Source of the DNA: Chara braunii
Lineage: Eukaryota > Streptophyta > Charophyceae > Charales > Characeae
Assembly (NCBI GenBank): GCA_003427395.1
Contig: BFEA01000019.1
Span: forward strand, 3,092,785 to 3,136,429
Length of the DNA: 43,645 nt
Direction of reading: 5' to 3'
Positions 1-10,713 of the stretch are shown here, piece after piece. The notes under the pieces are model-generated. The model saw only the letters and a program-made list of their open reading frames with translations, ran no database searches and was not told where the DNA came from. The position numbers were made by a program, and so were the translations under genes. Every line of letters begins with the position of its first letter. Position 1 is the stretch's first letter.

Positions 1-4
1 GTAT

Positions 5-59
5 GGCTCCATTCTATTGGTGGGGAGCTGCACCTGCTGGAAACCGGGTCCAGCGTCCC
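5..59 (-). repeat. LINE 3'-tail stem-loop module, copy 1
   Basis: On the plus strand this reads CTATTGGTGGGGAG, a short spacer, then a perfect 6-bp stem GCTGGA / TCCAGC around a 7-nt loop. In LINE-A sense (minus) it lies at the far 3' end of the 3' UTR. Related copies lie at 23964, 25820, 26340, 28432, 29715, 30104, 32676 and a partial one at 36466. Confidence 0.85.
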
Positions 60-98
60 TTTAACAGAATAAATAGGAAAAAGTTGGTACCTCTTCAC

Positions 99-238
99 CC
101 CCCTTCTAGGGGCGCCAGATATTGTCTTTCTACCCTAGCACCAGAAACTATTCCTAGGTTCAAGAAAACCCCCTTCTAGGGGCACCAGATATTGTCTTTC
201 TACATTAGCACCAGAAACTATTCCTAGGTTCAAGAAAA
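99..238 (-). repeat. 70-bp tandem duplication in LINE-A 3' UTR
   Basis: Two adjacent copies, 99-168 and 169-238, have a period of exactly 70 bp and differ at only a few positions. Each starts with CCCCCTTCTAGGGGC and ends with CTAGGTTCAAGAAAA. A diverged single unit occurs in the LINE tail relic at 25880-25980, so the unit belongs to the LINE 3' UTR and the duplication is local. Ambiguous bases at 289, 292 and 300 follow. Confidence 0.9.
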
Positions 239-352
239 ACCTAGCTAATCCACACCATACCAACTCAAAGGAACCAAGCACAAAGATGNTANTGGAAATN
301 GATCAGGGAAGTCTGATAATGGTCTTAGCGGGATCGCAGGATCCACATTAGT

Positions 353-3300
353 TCAGTCATGAAAATGTAATTGATAGATCCTTCTGGATTCTGGTTGCCC
401 CCTTTTCACCTTCGCTCTTTTCACTTCCTTCCACTTTATCACTCCCATCTTTCCTTCCTTGGTACCCCCCAGCCAGTCGCTGTTGAATTGTTGAATGTGA
501 CGGTCAATTTCTGATTGGATCGAAAGATGTTGAATCTTTTCTTTGACTTTATCCCATTGAGCCAATATCTCTGTTTGAATCTGTTGCTTTATTGAATCNG
601 TGAATTCAGGGCCTTCCAGCCTAACTCCATCCATCTCATTCGTACATCGNCTGTGCCAGAGAGCCCATAAGATTGCTCTTCTCCCAANTTGATAAAGATT
701 TTGAGTGAAATCATCCAACAGAGGGGGNTTCCATGTTTCACATAGAAGGGNTTTCCAATCCCATGGCCAAGGACATGAAGATGTTAGTTGACTCCAAATC
801 CTGTCCCACCATCTCCATAACCATACCGCACTGGGACACTGTAGAAAAATGTGTTCTATGGTTTATGGAATTTCTCTTGATGGGAAGGTTGATGTACAAA
901 ACTTACACCATGGTAGGGCTAAACCTCTTTGTTCAAGGGTAGTTCTGTCAATAATCCAATCATTTGTTGGAAGACAGCGATGATCTATCTGCCATTGCAG
1001 CGAGGCTACCTTAGCCGGTTTGATCTTAATAGATCTAAACCATTTGATAGAGCGCAGGGAATCCTTACTAATGTTCAGATGTCTCATCCAGCGTTCCTCC
1101 ACTTTATCCCTTATATTAAAAGATGGTCTCAACATCCGATAAGTGGATTTAACTGTTAGTGTGTGTAGTGAACGAGACGAAGTTCGTTTTCCACCTTTTG
1201 TTGTCCAGATCCATTGACCTGGGTCTAAGGCCAAATTGTCTATTGACTGATTTGGTATGAATGTTAGCCATCTTTCCTTGTCCTTCAAGACTCCGATTCT
1301 GAAAATGTGGTCCATGTGGTACCAATTAGTTTCTTGTGGTTGCCCTGGAAACAAAAAATTTTGGTGATCTATCACGAAAATCGAGGTTAATACCGTCGAA
1401 TCATCTCCCAGCATGACCACATTCCCTATTTGTTGTTTATTATAAAAAAAACCTACCCAATCTCCCTCTTTAATGTTTTGTCATTTCCTTAAAATTTTTA
1501 CCCAATCTAATGGAATTTACTCAATTATTGTGTCAAATACTATCGTTGAGTTTCTGCAATACCGAAGTTTGGGTTGGAGCTGGGCAGGGGTATACCAATC
1601 TTTTGTTTCTTTGTTCCATATGCCCTTTATTCTTAGGATCTCATTCTTAACTCATCCTCTCCAAGGAGAGTCCATGCAGTGTAATGTGTACCCCTGTGAA
1701 TCTGTAATAAATCTGTTATTGAACAATGGTTGGTGACAGACTTCCTTCCATCTTTTTGGGGGACACTTATCCTTTAATGGTAATTTTCTCCATGTCTTAA
1801 GAAGGTTGGGCCAGAATGGATCCCTTTTTATATCTGCCATTTCAGCGTTTCTATCTGTTTCCATCTCCTGTGCTGTTGTTAGCGAGACACCTCTTGGAAT
1901 TGACCAACTTCTGTTCTCCAACCATATCATTGGATCAATATCATTTGGTACTTCAGGTGCCAATCTCGCTATTTGTTTCCATGTCAGGGCCTGCCAAGGA
2001 GTCTGTGGGTTGAAGAGCAATGTTTTAATCCATTGAATAGAAAGAGTCTGAGATTGCGTGTGTGGGTCCAAAATCCCTAATCCTCCTTTTGCTTTGGGCT
2101 GAATTAGTGTCTGCCATGCAACTCTGCTGATTACATTTTTGCATTCATAATTCTCTCTCCATAAGTATGCCGTGATTAATATTTTCAGTGATTGGAAATT
2201 TTTCTTATCTAAAGGCCAGATAGCAGATTTATACCATAAAGATGCTAAGATCACATTATTTATCACAAGCGTTCTCCCAATCAGTGATGTTTGTTTGTCT
2301 TTCCACACTTCCATCTTGGCTAAGGCTGGCTCCGAGATCTACTCATTATTTGTTTGCGGTTTTCCTTCAGCTGATAGAGTAATCCCCAGGACCCTTATAG
2401 GAAATGACAGAGGAATCCAATGGATTCTGGGCTCCTCAGGTGGTCTCACCCCTTGGTGATGGATCCACCATCCTTGGGTTTTTGTTCCCCAGTTAATCCT
2501 TATGTCTGATAGAGCACAAAATTTATCCATCAAACTTTTAGTAGCCCTCATAATTTCTTCTGAGGCATCTACCATAAGTGAGAGGTCATCCGCAAACAAT
2601 GAGCAAACAGAAATGACTTCTTTAGGGATAGATGCAACCCTAATTCTTTTGATATCCTTATTTTTTATTTAATTAGCCGCTAGGGCCTGTAACATAATGA
2701 CGAAAAGAAAGAGTGTTATCGGGTCTCCTTGTCTGACTGATCTTTCTAATGAAATTGGAGGAGTCAGATTATCATTTACCATTACTCTCGTTGTTGTCTC
2801 TGAGTGTAATATATGTATCCATCTCCTGAAGGAAGTGCCAAAATTACATTTCTCCATACACATATCTAGGAAGACCCAATCAACATGGTCATATGCTTTT
2901 TCAAAATCTATAAAAATGAGGGATGCATTTTGTTTGGATTGTCTAGAATTTTTTATTAATTCATTTACCAGTAGGATATTATCTTGTATATTCCTACCTG
3001 AGATGAAGCCTGTTTGAGTGGGGTGTATAATATGTGCAATAACCTTCATTAATTTGTTTGATAAGGTCTTTGTCAAAAGCTTATATACAACTGTAAGGAG
3101 GGTAATTGGTCTGTAATTGCGAATGTTCGTTGAATTTCCTTTCTTATATACTGGGGTTATCACTCCCTGTCCCACTATTTCTCCCAATCTTTCTGTGGCC
3201 CGGACTTTTTGGTAGAAGTTCATCAGATCCTGAGAAATGTAATCCCACATGACCTCCTAAAACTCCTTGGGGAGACCATCTATACCTGGTGTTTTCTCTT

Positions 3301-4867
3301 CCTCCATCATCATCAGTGTTGTCCATATTTCCTCTTTTGTGATAGGTTTTTCTAAATTTTCTTTCTGAAGAGTCATTAGTGTTTTGTCAATTGGAAGAAG
3401 GAAATCCTGAATTTCTTTCTTTCTCTGGAGTAAGGGAAGATGTTTGCATTCTGAGGAAAAAAACTTTTTATAAAATTCTCTTGCTATCCAGATACAAGCA
3501 GCTGTAGAAGTTTGTAAGGTATACCGATCCTGTTGTGGATCCTCCAATGCTTCAATAATTGATTTTCCTTTACGTACTCTTGCTTTGGCGAAAAACCTCG
3601 CATCCATAACCCCTTCTGTATTATGTTTAGCTAATTTGCCTCTGATCCTAATACCTTGCCATCTATTTTCCATTTAGCCAAGTAGTTGATTCTCTATTTC
3701 ATTTACCCTTTCTCTAATCAATAGTAAATGAGGATTATCTTTTTTTTCATCCTTTTCTTCAACTTGTTGTTGATTTTGTAGTTGTTGAAGTTGTTGTTGT
3801 AGGTTAATTTCTTCAAGATGTCTCTGCGCTGCTAACATTTTTGAGTATTCATTGCATTTACGGCCTAGGAACATGAGACCGTTATTGAACCAGCATATAT
3901 CGTCATTTATGATCCTCTTCTGTTTTTTCCAGTAGGACCATACATCTTGTAGATATGCTTTAAATTGGTCAATGTGCAGTAGGGAGGTGTTTAATTTGTA
4001 GAATCTTTTCCCTTGATCATGTTTTTTTCTAAAAGACAATATTATAGCACACATTGCATGGTCAATACCCGGATAGACACTTCGCGGAAAAAATTCTGCT
4101 ATCTGTAGAGCTCCTTGAAGCTCCTCAGAGATTAGTATCAAGTCTATTTGGGATCTTGATGCTTTCGTTGTCTGACTTTTCCTGAAGCAAGTGAAAGTAC
4201 GTTTGACTGGGTATGTGCGCCTGAATGAATCAAAAAGATTGAAAGACTGACATAGCTCTTCGATTATTTGTTCATCAGATTCAATATAAGCTGAACAGAG
4301 GGAGGGGATTTGCCATCGGTCTAGATGACGATTTGGAGCTGCGTTAAAATCCCCAGCCATGATAATTGAGATTCCTATTGAAAGATGTTCTCTTATATTT
4401 TCAAAAAAATCCCTCATCCCCCCTGTATCATTAGGCCCATATACGCATAGGATAATAACGATTTCTAATTCAAACATTGCTAAAATGTATACCCATCTTC
4501 CTCCTTCTTTGTCTGCTTCCCAATATACCGGGTCTATCCTTGAATCAGGAGGAAGCCAAATTGTCACCCTTGCACTGCCTGCTCTGGGGGCATGCGCCCT
4601 GAAGGCTCGATGGGGCCATATTTGCTTGTGGATATGATTGTGTTCTGCACTATTCAACAAATGAGTTTCCTGGGTACAGATCGCGTCTGGCCATTCCTTT
4701 CCTTCTACACCTTTTAGTTGATCATAAATGGTCTGTCGCTTAGATGGTTTGGCTGATGCCAAACCATTTACATTTAGTGAACGGAGGTCGATATCTGTTG
4801 CTCTTTTCTGCAATTTTCATTCTTTATCTCTGTTATACAGCACTTCCAACAGATTTATCATCCCCAT
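353..4867 (-). pseudogene. LINE-A ORF2: endonuclease-reverse transcriptase (nine in-frame stops)
   Basis: The protein would nick target DNA and prime reverse transcription of its own RNA. I set the start at ATG 4867 because LINE-B shows the same leader before the conserved DLRS-NVNGLAS block. The APE endonuclease covers roughly residues 30-265, with NVNG, the QETH glutamate, GDFNA, a QIDLIL block and GIDHA. The reverse transcriptase (about residues 500-900) has NYRPITLL, FIDFEKAYD (motif A), SVRQGDP (motif B), FADD near residue 758 (motif C) and WQ..IQPKAKGGLGI. The C-terminal zf-RVT-like region has CKFC followed by HIFLQC. All of it lies in one frame of 1505 codons. It is interrupted by stops whose lowest coordinates are 4817, 3674, 3257, 2669, 2339, 1652, 1517, 1481 and 863. 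I find no frameshift. Ambiguous bases occur at 599, 650, 688, 728 and 751. Confidence 0.92.
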
Positions 4868-6083
4868 TACACTATTTTTTTCTGTAATCCCGGTCACTCT
4901 AATAATTGCTTGAGATTTTATGTAATTAACCACGTGGTTTCCTCAAGAAAGCTTCCTTGTTTCAACATGCCTTTCAGTAGTATCCTGACCAACAATATTG
5001 TAACATCTACCTCTGTCCAGCACTCACTGGCCTTGACTTTCAGTTGTTGCAGTTCACTCAGCGCTTGTTGATTGAACCAGCGCAGATTGGTCTGCCTATT
5101 ATACTCATATTTCAGGAAGACATCTCTGATTGACAATCTGTGAGGATCATCTGTTAGTATACCCATAGCTGACGCCCATGTTGGAAAATGACTTTTGACA
5201 AAGTTCACAACCTGTGCCTTGAATCGGGCCTCACTTGTCAGTCTTCGCAGGACAGAAGGAAAATTGCCTGCCAAAATACCTTTCACTGTCACTTCCCCAT
5301 GTAATGCATCTGATGGTTCTGACAGGTCCACTTCCCAGCCTTTCACCTTTTGTCTCACTGGTAACACTAAGATTCCTGGCTTGGAAAGTACCAGGTCAGC
5401 ATGGTCGTTCAACAGGAGGTGATTTAACTTTTGCCTCCTGCTGACCCGTTCTCCATCAGGAGGAGGGGGCCTAGGAGGTTTTTGTAAACCGACGATACAG
5501 CCTCCCTAATCTCCTTGTACTTTTTGCACCGTATTTGGATCCTCTCCTTCCCACCCCAGTTCTCTACTTTCCTCTATCACAATATCCTTTGTTACATCCT
5601 CCTCCTCCTTTTCGTAATCTGACTGGCACCCGGTTTCAACAACAGCATGCTCACTCGCCTGGGATAAACACGATTCCGTACTCCTTTCTGCCTTCCTTAA
5701 CTGTTCTTCATGTGACCTCGACAGTTCTTGTTCCACGGTCTCTGGGTCCCATTCAATGAGACTGGACCTACTCAGGATTACGTCACACTGTACTTGCGTA
5801 CACATAAACTTGTTTTCCCCCGTGATTTCTGAAATCACATCCTTGCAGCAAACTACCCTAGTTTCTTTTTCATTACTGTTCTTGCTGCTCTTCTCAGATT
5901 GAGAGTTTCCCTTTTTACCCATTCTTCCTTCCTGGACAAGGCCATCTGGTATATCCTCCAACACTGACTGTGCCATCAATTCCATAGTGGAATTACTCTT
6001 TGTTACTGGCTTCAACAGATCAGTGCTAAAACTCAGCCCATGTAGTGGAGTAAGTCTACCTGCTTGAGATAGGTTTAAACTTA

Positions 6084-6677
6084 AATTTACCGAAGGGGAG
6101 GGGAGGTGATTGAGGGGTGATAAAATAAGCTCTTCCTGTGAATTCTTCATTCCTTTTCCTTGCTGTCCCATGAAATCTTGCAGTTTTTCCTCCACTTTTC
6201 CATCAATATCCCCTTCCCCCTCCTTCACCCCTACCTCACAAAATTCAGTCTGCGCTGTACCAGACTCATTCTGAGTATTCGGAGTATTCAGGATTTGAAA
6301 CCTCTTGGTAACTGTTGGCAGCAGATGATGAAACATTTGCTGCCAGCTCACCTCTTTAGGGAGACCTTGCTCTAGTGCAGAATTTACCGAGGGGGAGGAG
6401 AGGTGATTGAGGGGTGATAAAATAAGCTCTTCTTGTGAATTCTTCATTCCTTTTCCTTGTTGTCCCATGGAATCTTGCAGTTTTTCCTCCACTTTTCCAT
6501 CAATATCCCCTTCTCCCTCCTTCGCCCCTACCTCACAAATTCCAATCTGCACTGTACCAGACTCATTCTGGGTATTCGGAGTATTCAGGATTTGAAACCT
6601 CTTGGTAACCACGGGCAGCAAACGATGAAACATCTGCTGCCAGCTCACCCCTTCAGGGAGACCTTGTTCGAGTGCAG
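6084..6677 (-). repeat. 297-bp in-frame tandem duplication inside LINE-A ORF1
   Basis: Units 6084-6380 and 6381-6677 have a period of 297 bp (99 codons), so the frame is kept. Each encodes ALEQGLP, a WQQMFH block, NTPNTQNESGT, GKVEEKLQD and LILSPLNHL. They differ by scattered substitutions, so the duplication is not brand new. Confidence 0.9.
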
Positions 6678-7244
6678 TTATGAGACTGCTGCTGGATTCC
6701 AAAAGAGAAACCAATTCTCTGTATGTCTTATCCCAAAAAGAATCAGACTGCCCTGGGAACCACAGTTTCAAATTTTCTAATAACCACTCTGCCACATTTT
6801 TCAAGTCTACCTCCCCCTTTCTTGATTGTGTGTGTGTTGCTGAGTGATCTGCTATTTATGGCATTGGGGGGCCCCCTGGAATCGGGTCCACTTCCATGGG
6901 TTGTATACTAAAAGCATCTTTCAATGGGTCCATGTCCATTGGGACAGCGTCTGTAGCAGATCCCTTTGAGTCCAAAACATTATTCTTGCTTTCGCTTTTA
7001 TTATTTTCTTTTTCCTTTTGCCCTATGACACTTTTTTCTGTCCAACTTTGTTGACGTAGCTGTCTCTTAATTACTCCCTTTTGGTCTTTTGATAAGGAGT
7101 CTGTTTGTCCCCTTGCTTCATCCTCGTTTCCAAGGGGACTGTATCTGTTACTTGTTGGGAGGTAGAAACCAGCTTGGGGCCTTTGACTCCCCCCACTATG
7201 CTTGGGCCAAGTATTCTCAGTAGCATTCTTTCCTTTTGAGGAAA

Positions 7245-7355
7245 TGTTTTCCCCTCTTCCTCCTCCCCCTTGTTCCTTGTTTTCCCCTCCTCCTCCTCCC
7301 CCCTTTTCCTTCGAAGAGTTGTTTTCCCCTCTTCCTCCTCCCCCCTGTTCCCCCA
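7245..7355 (-). repeat. Short acidic/glycine minisatellite in LINE-A ORF1
   Basis: Three imperfect copies of a TTTTCCCCTCTTCCTCCTCC-type unit are spaced about 33-42 bp. In one frame they encode RGEEEEGKT and in another GGGGRGEN. Repeats of unequal length like this can produce the frame changes seen in this part of ORF1. Confidence 0.7.
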
Positions 7356-9015
7356 TCTAGGCTGTTGCAGCTGTTTTGTTCCTTTGGGGTTGGGGGGGAC
7401 GTAGGTAATGAACCGTGGACTGTCCTGGGGGTCTCCATTCAGCAGGGGGTTTTGAGGAGCGCCTGGGATCACCCCTTCCTTCCCAGCTCCATCCGTACGG
7501 TTGACCCCCTTCTGTTGTTTCATCAATGTAAACCCATCCCTCATGGAACATTTGGCAGCCACCTGTTTACTCTATGTACATCTTTCTTGAGCGGACTTTC
7601 CAGATTAGAGGAGTGCTGAGGGTATTGGGGACAGACAAACTCATTGCTCAAATGCCAATAGGCCCTGCACTTGAAACACCACGGCCTGAATTTATGGGCC
7701 GTGTGTATCTGATACAAACGACCTCCCATCTTGAAGGGAATGATATCATCGACCGCAAAAGTGTGGTCTTTGAGTAGATCTAATGCAAGCATCAAATAAT
7801 CATCTCTTTTGGCAACGTATGATGGCAATGGATCAATGAAATCCACGATCTTATATTGCTGGCCAAAGTCATGGATGAAGGTCGCCTGTACCTCGATTGG
7901 TATGTGCAGCAGTTCCACCTAATAGTATTCCTTCATTAATTGCTCTCTCCTTTCCTCCGGACTTATCTTTTTTGGTTGCCATGGATATATGCGAACCTCT
8001 GACCCCTCCCAATGAAGTTTCTTCCACCCATCCATTTGAATCTTGTCCTTTTCAAAAAGACTTAGAACCGTGAATATCGTAGGAGTGATGGGTTGGATCA
8101 GAAAAAATTTCTGCACCGCTTGTGGACTATCCTTCGTTGATTCCAAACGCTTGCATAACCATTTAATTTTATCATTCACTGACCGATTTGCGTTGTCATC
8201 ATAAAAAATCCAGTTACTTGCGTGTTTAGTATAGACAGCATCTCTCTGTGGAAGTTTGTCGACCGGGTATGACTTCATTAGCATCTTCCTCCCCACGTGT
8301 TCCACCACTCTTTGTTCCGGGGGAGTAAAAAAAGGGTGAGGAAATATGCACGTGCTGTCGACAAATTTCCTAATGGAATCTTCAATTCCTCCGCTGAAAG
8401 TCCTAAATACCTCACCGGTGATCTCAAAACCGTTAGTGATTTTGACTGCAACGTTTCTCTTACCTTCATAGCCCACGAAGGACTCCCACTACCTTGTTGT
8501 GTCTGCAAATTTATTTCTGGTTGTTGAATTGACCTCCTGTTCTCACTGGTTCTCTCTTCCTCTGTCAGCATCTCCCCCTCCACTTCCCCCATTATCAGAT
8601 CCCTTGTAGGTGGTAGTCCCCCCTGTTCTTTTAGCTCCTTCTTTGGTTCCTTCTCTGTGATATGCTCACTCCCTCCTGAGATCAGTAACGCTGTATTTGC
8701 AGGTAATAATGTATTAGCTCTGAGAGAAGAGAGGGGGGTTTCTGTCTGACCCATTACCTTTGTCTCACCATCCCCTTCTGTCTGGGAACTCAACAAGGCC
8801 AATTTGGGCGTCATGACCGCTCCTATCCCCGTAGCCATTTGGGACTGCGGTGGTTCTATTTGCATTGGCGATTTGATAAGACCGGAACCCATCTGTCCCA
8901 TCGGTCTCGAATAAGGACTGGGGCTCAGTTGTTTGGATATCATATGTCTCATTGCCCCCTGATAAAAAATCAGGGGGTCTTTCCCACGGACTTTACTGGA
9001 TCCCAATTTCATCAT

Positions 9016-9252
9016 GCTTTTTTACTCTTCTTTGAGGCTAAGAGCACTTCACTCAATTATACTTCACCCACTTATGATGGTTATTTTCTGATAATTCCTT
9101 ATTATTTCTCAATTTCCTTGTGATAAGGGGGAAAGAAAGGGGATCAGTTGATCTCTTATTACTGAGTACTTTTGGAATCAAAATCTCCTGTGACTTAATT
9201 CTTCATCATACTATTATGATTTGATTTGCACTTGTGACTTAATTCTTCATCA

Positions 9253-9254
<2 letters not shown>
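9016..9254. other. Junction between LINE-A 5' end and the next SINE
   Basis: No coding potential. It holds a perfect 21-bp direct repeat, TGTGACTTAATTCTTCATCAT, at 9189-9209 and 9233-9253; the second copy abuts the poly(T) that begins at 9255. The repeat resembles a target-site duplication but its two copies do not bracket a recognisable element. Confidence 0.5.
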
Positions 9255-9286
<32 letters not shown>

Positions 9287-9805
9287 CGTTGGCTGTAGGT
9301 AGGATAATGACCCAAGGAAGGCACCGGGGTGATGAGTATGAAAGGGAAGGTGAAAAGAGTTTAGGATATCACCACTTTTTTTCCCGCCGCATCCTCCGTC
9401 AATGAAGCCGTATCAGACTGATGGCGTGTCGTTGTCCTTTCTCTCCTTGTTCTGCTTCTTCTCTTACTTCCAAAACACCACGTCCTGATGTCCTCCTCCT
9501 TCCCCTCAACTTTTCGTTCGTCCCTTCCTTCTATCTCTGTATCGAGATGTACAGACAGCATCATGTGTGGAAACTTGTGTATGTAGCCTGTAGGCCATGT
9601 ATAGTTCGCAAGTTATGTGTATGCCTGAAGGCTGTGTATGCTCTGTGAATCTATATATCGAGATGTACAGGCAGCATCATGTGTGTATATCGAAGAGAGA
9701 ACGAGGCAAGCTGGACAAGGACCCCCCCCCAAGGTCCGAACCGAGCTCGAACCCGTGACCTTATAACATGTAATCGAATGACTCTACCGTATGAACGACT
9801 ATCGG
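9255..9805 (-). mobile_element. tRNA-headed SINE-like element with 40-nt poly(A)
   Basis: In minus sense it starts with a tRNA-like head (about 9805 to 9735) whose B box reads GGGTTCGAGCTC. The degenerate A-box region is near CGGTAGAG. It ends in a poly(A) tract seen as T40 at 9255-9294. The body contains a 29-bp direct repeat, at 9541-9569 and 9657-9685, with one mismatch (ATCGAGATGTACAG and onward). A clean target duplication was not found. It might instead be a tRNA pseudogene beside an unrelated poly(A) insertion. Confidence 0.5.
9541..9685. repeat. 29-bp direct repeat, 116 bp apart
   Basis: The two copies at 9541-9569 and 9657-9685 both read ATCGAGATGTACAG, then A or G, then CAGCATCATGTGTG. 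They lie inside the body of the SINE-like element and may be an internal duplication. Confidence 0.8.
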
Positions 9806-9814
9806 AAATGGCAC

Positions 9815-10045
9815 GAACATGTGATATGCCAGACTCGGGAGATCAACAGAACACGCAAGACAAACACCCCCCAAGCAACCCCTGTGAAACCCAGAACCAA
9901 CATCCAACACCATGAACAACCCTTGGGTGGTGTGCAGGCAGTGTCTGTAATAGTACCATGTGTCAGCCCAAGGGAGTGTGTTTCCAACCGTGCGCGGGGT
10001 TATAAACCCGCAACCTTATACCACAATGCGCATTTCCAACCGGTG
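9815..10045 (-). mobile_element. 5' part of the 1.5-kb tRNA-headed retroelement family (partial copy)
   Basis: The reverse complement aligns along its length to 26676-26945. Shared blocks on the plus strand include ACCCTTGGGTGGTG, GGCAGTGTCTG, AGCCCAAGGG, AACCCGCAACCT and CACAATGC. The head's B-box region survives near 10000-10015 but the A-box end is eroded. It is cut on the left by the neighbouring SINE and on the right by the LINE-C fragment. Confidence 0.75.
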
Positions 10046-10046
10046 G

Positions 10047-10713
10047 ACTTCCAATTCTTCAAATGGGCATCCTTCTCCCATCTTAAACCGACTAACCACA
10101 GAGTTCTCCGATGGCAGATCACTCATAGATATCTGCCCACTCCGGATTGGATGATGGACAGGATAGACCTTGAGCAAAGAGGACTTTTGCCCCCACTGTG
10201 CTCTTACTGCACAAACACCCCTCCCAGAAAATGAGCCACACTGGAACACTATCTTCTGAACTGTCCAATTGTGGTCCGTCTCTGCCGATGGTGGGATGCG
10301 GCTTGGCATATCTTATAGGCCGACACTTACCCTGGAACCTGCAGGCCCTCCTTTCCGATGTTACCACAGATCGAGAACACTGGTCTCCGTTCGCACTCAA
10401 TCTGTTCCAGTATACCCACCTCGCCCTCCTTATGGCGGCCTGGAGGATGAGGTGCTCGCACGAAAGAGGCCTACACTTGTTCGGGTTTCAGCAGGCCAAA
10501 GCCGAAATAAGCCACCTTATTACAATGCAAACAAACAATGCCTCGAAAGGCCTGCAGACCCGACTGCAACAAGAGAAGGACGCTGCCAAATGTTCACGGC
10601 TACTTGACAACTTCTCCACAACAAGGCTAGACCCGAACTCTAGGCAGTGTCATATGGATAAGAACCACGGCCTACGATGGCAACGATGGCTAGCAACCGA
10701 GTGCCAATGGTAA
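10047..10713 (+). pseudogene. LINE-C: C-terminal fragment of a LINE ORF2
   Basis: Only the end of an ORF2 remains. The translation carries LRWQITHRYLPT, DRIDLEQRGL, then CSYC, a TGA stop, and LEHYLLNC followed by RWWD. This is the same C..C...H....C zf-RVT-like region that ends LINE-A ORF2. A second stop and a frameshift near 10310 move the rest into the frame that ends at 10713, where LALLMAAWRMRCSHE matches the LINE-A block RRAILWALW...RC. Divergence from LINE-A is clearly greater than that of LINE-B, so this is another subfamily. The reverse transcriptase and endonuclease are absent. Confidence 0.8.

Larger units (their letters stand above)
1..9015 (-). mobile_element. LINE-A: near-complete L1-type non-LTR retrotransposon
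   Basis: Reading right to left, this element has a long ORF1, an ORF2 with APE endonuclease, reverse transcriptase and C-terminal zinc-finger regions, a 3' UTR with a 70-bp tandem duplication, and a conserved tail module at 5-59. The left edge of the window cuts off the last part of the tail, so no poly(A) or target duplication is visible there. ORF1 is read from an ATG at 9015; the 5' UTR boundary between 9016 and 9254 is not defined. Both ORFs are disrupted, so this copy is dead. Its neighbour on the right is a SINE inserted in the same orientation. It is the reference for recognising the LINE-B and LINE-C fragments elsewhere in the window. Confidence 0.9.
4918..9015 (-). pseudogene. LINE-A ORF1: long nucleic-acid-binding protein, decayed
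   Basis: This is the upstream ORF of LINE-A, expected to bind element RNA. Its N-terminal part (9015 to about 8480) is polar and Q/E/S-rich. After a frameshift near 8480 comes a block beginning FVGYEGKRNVAVKI that resembles the DUF4283/RRM-like region of plant L1 ORF1. It is followed by a zinc-knuckle-like CFKC...H...C (spacing C-x2-C-x4-H-x6-C, so degenerate) near 7650-7700. A second frameshift near 7550 leads into a low-complexity middle and then a C-terminal module (NLRWFN, EVDVTILL) that LINE-B ORF1 shares. In-frame stops lie at 7919, 7357, 6856 and 5506. The reading length of about 1365 codons is very long for an L1 ORF1. Only about 50 bp separate it from ORF2. The domain naming is inference from sequence style. 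Confidence 0.75.

Noticed and set aside
353-4867. Alternative genetic code or programmed readthrough for LINE-A ORF2
   Set aside because: All three stop codons occur and they correspond to different amino acids in LINE-B, which fits ordinary decay.
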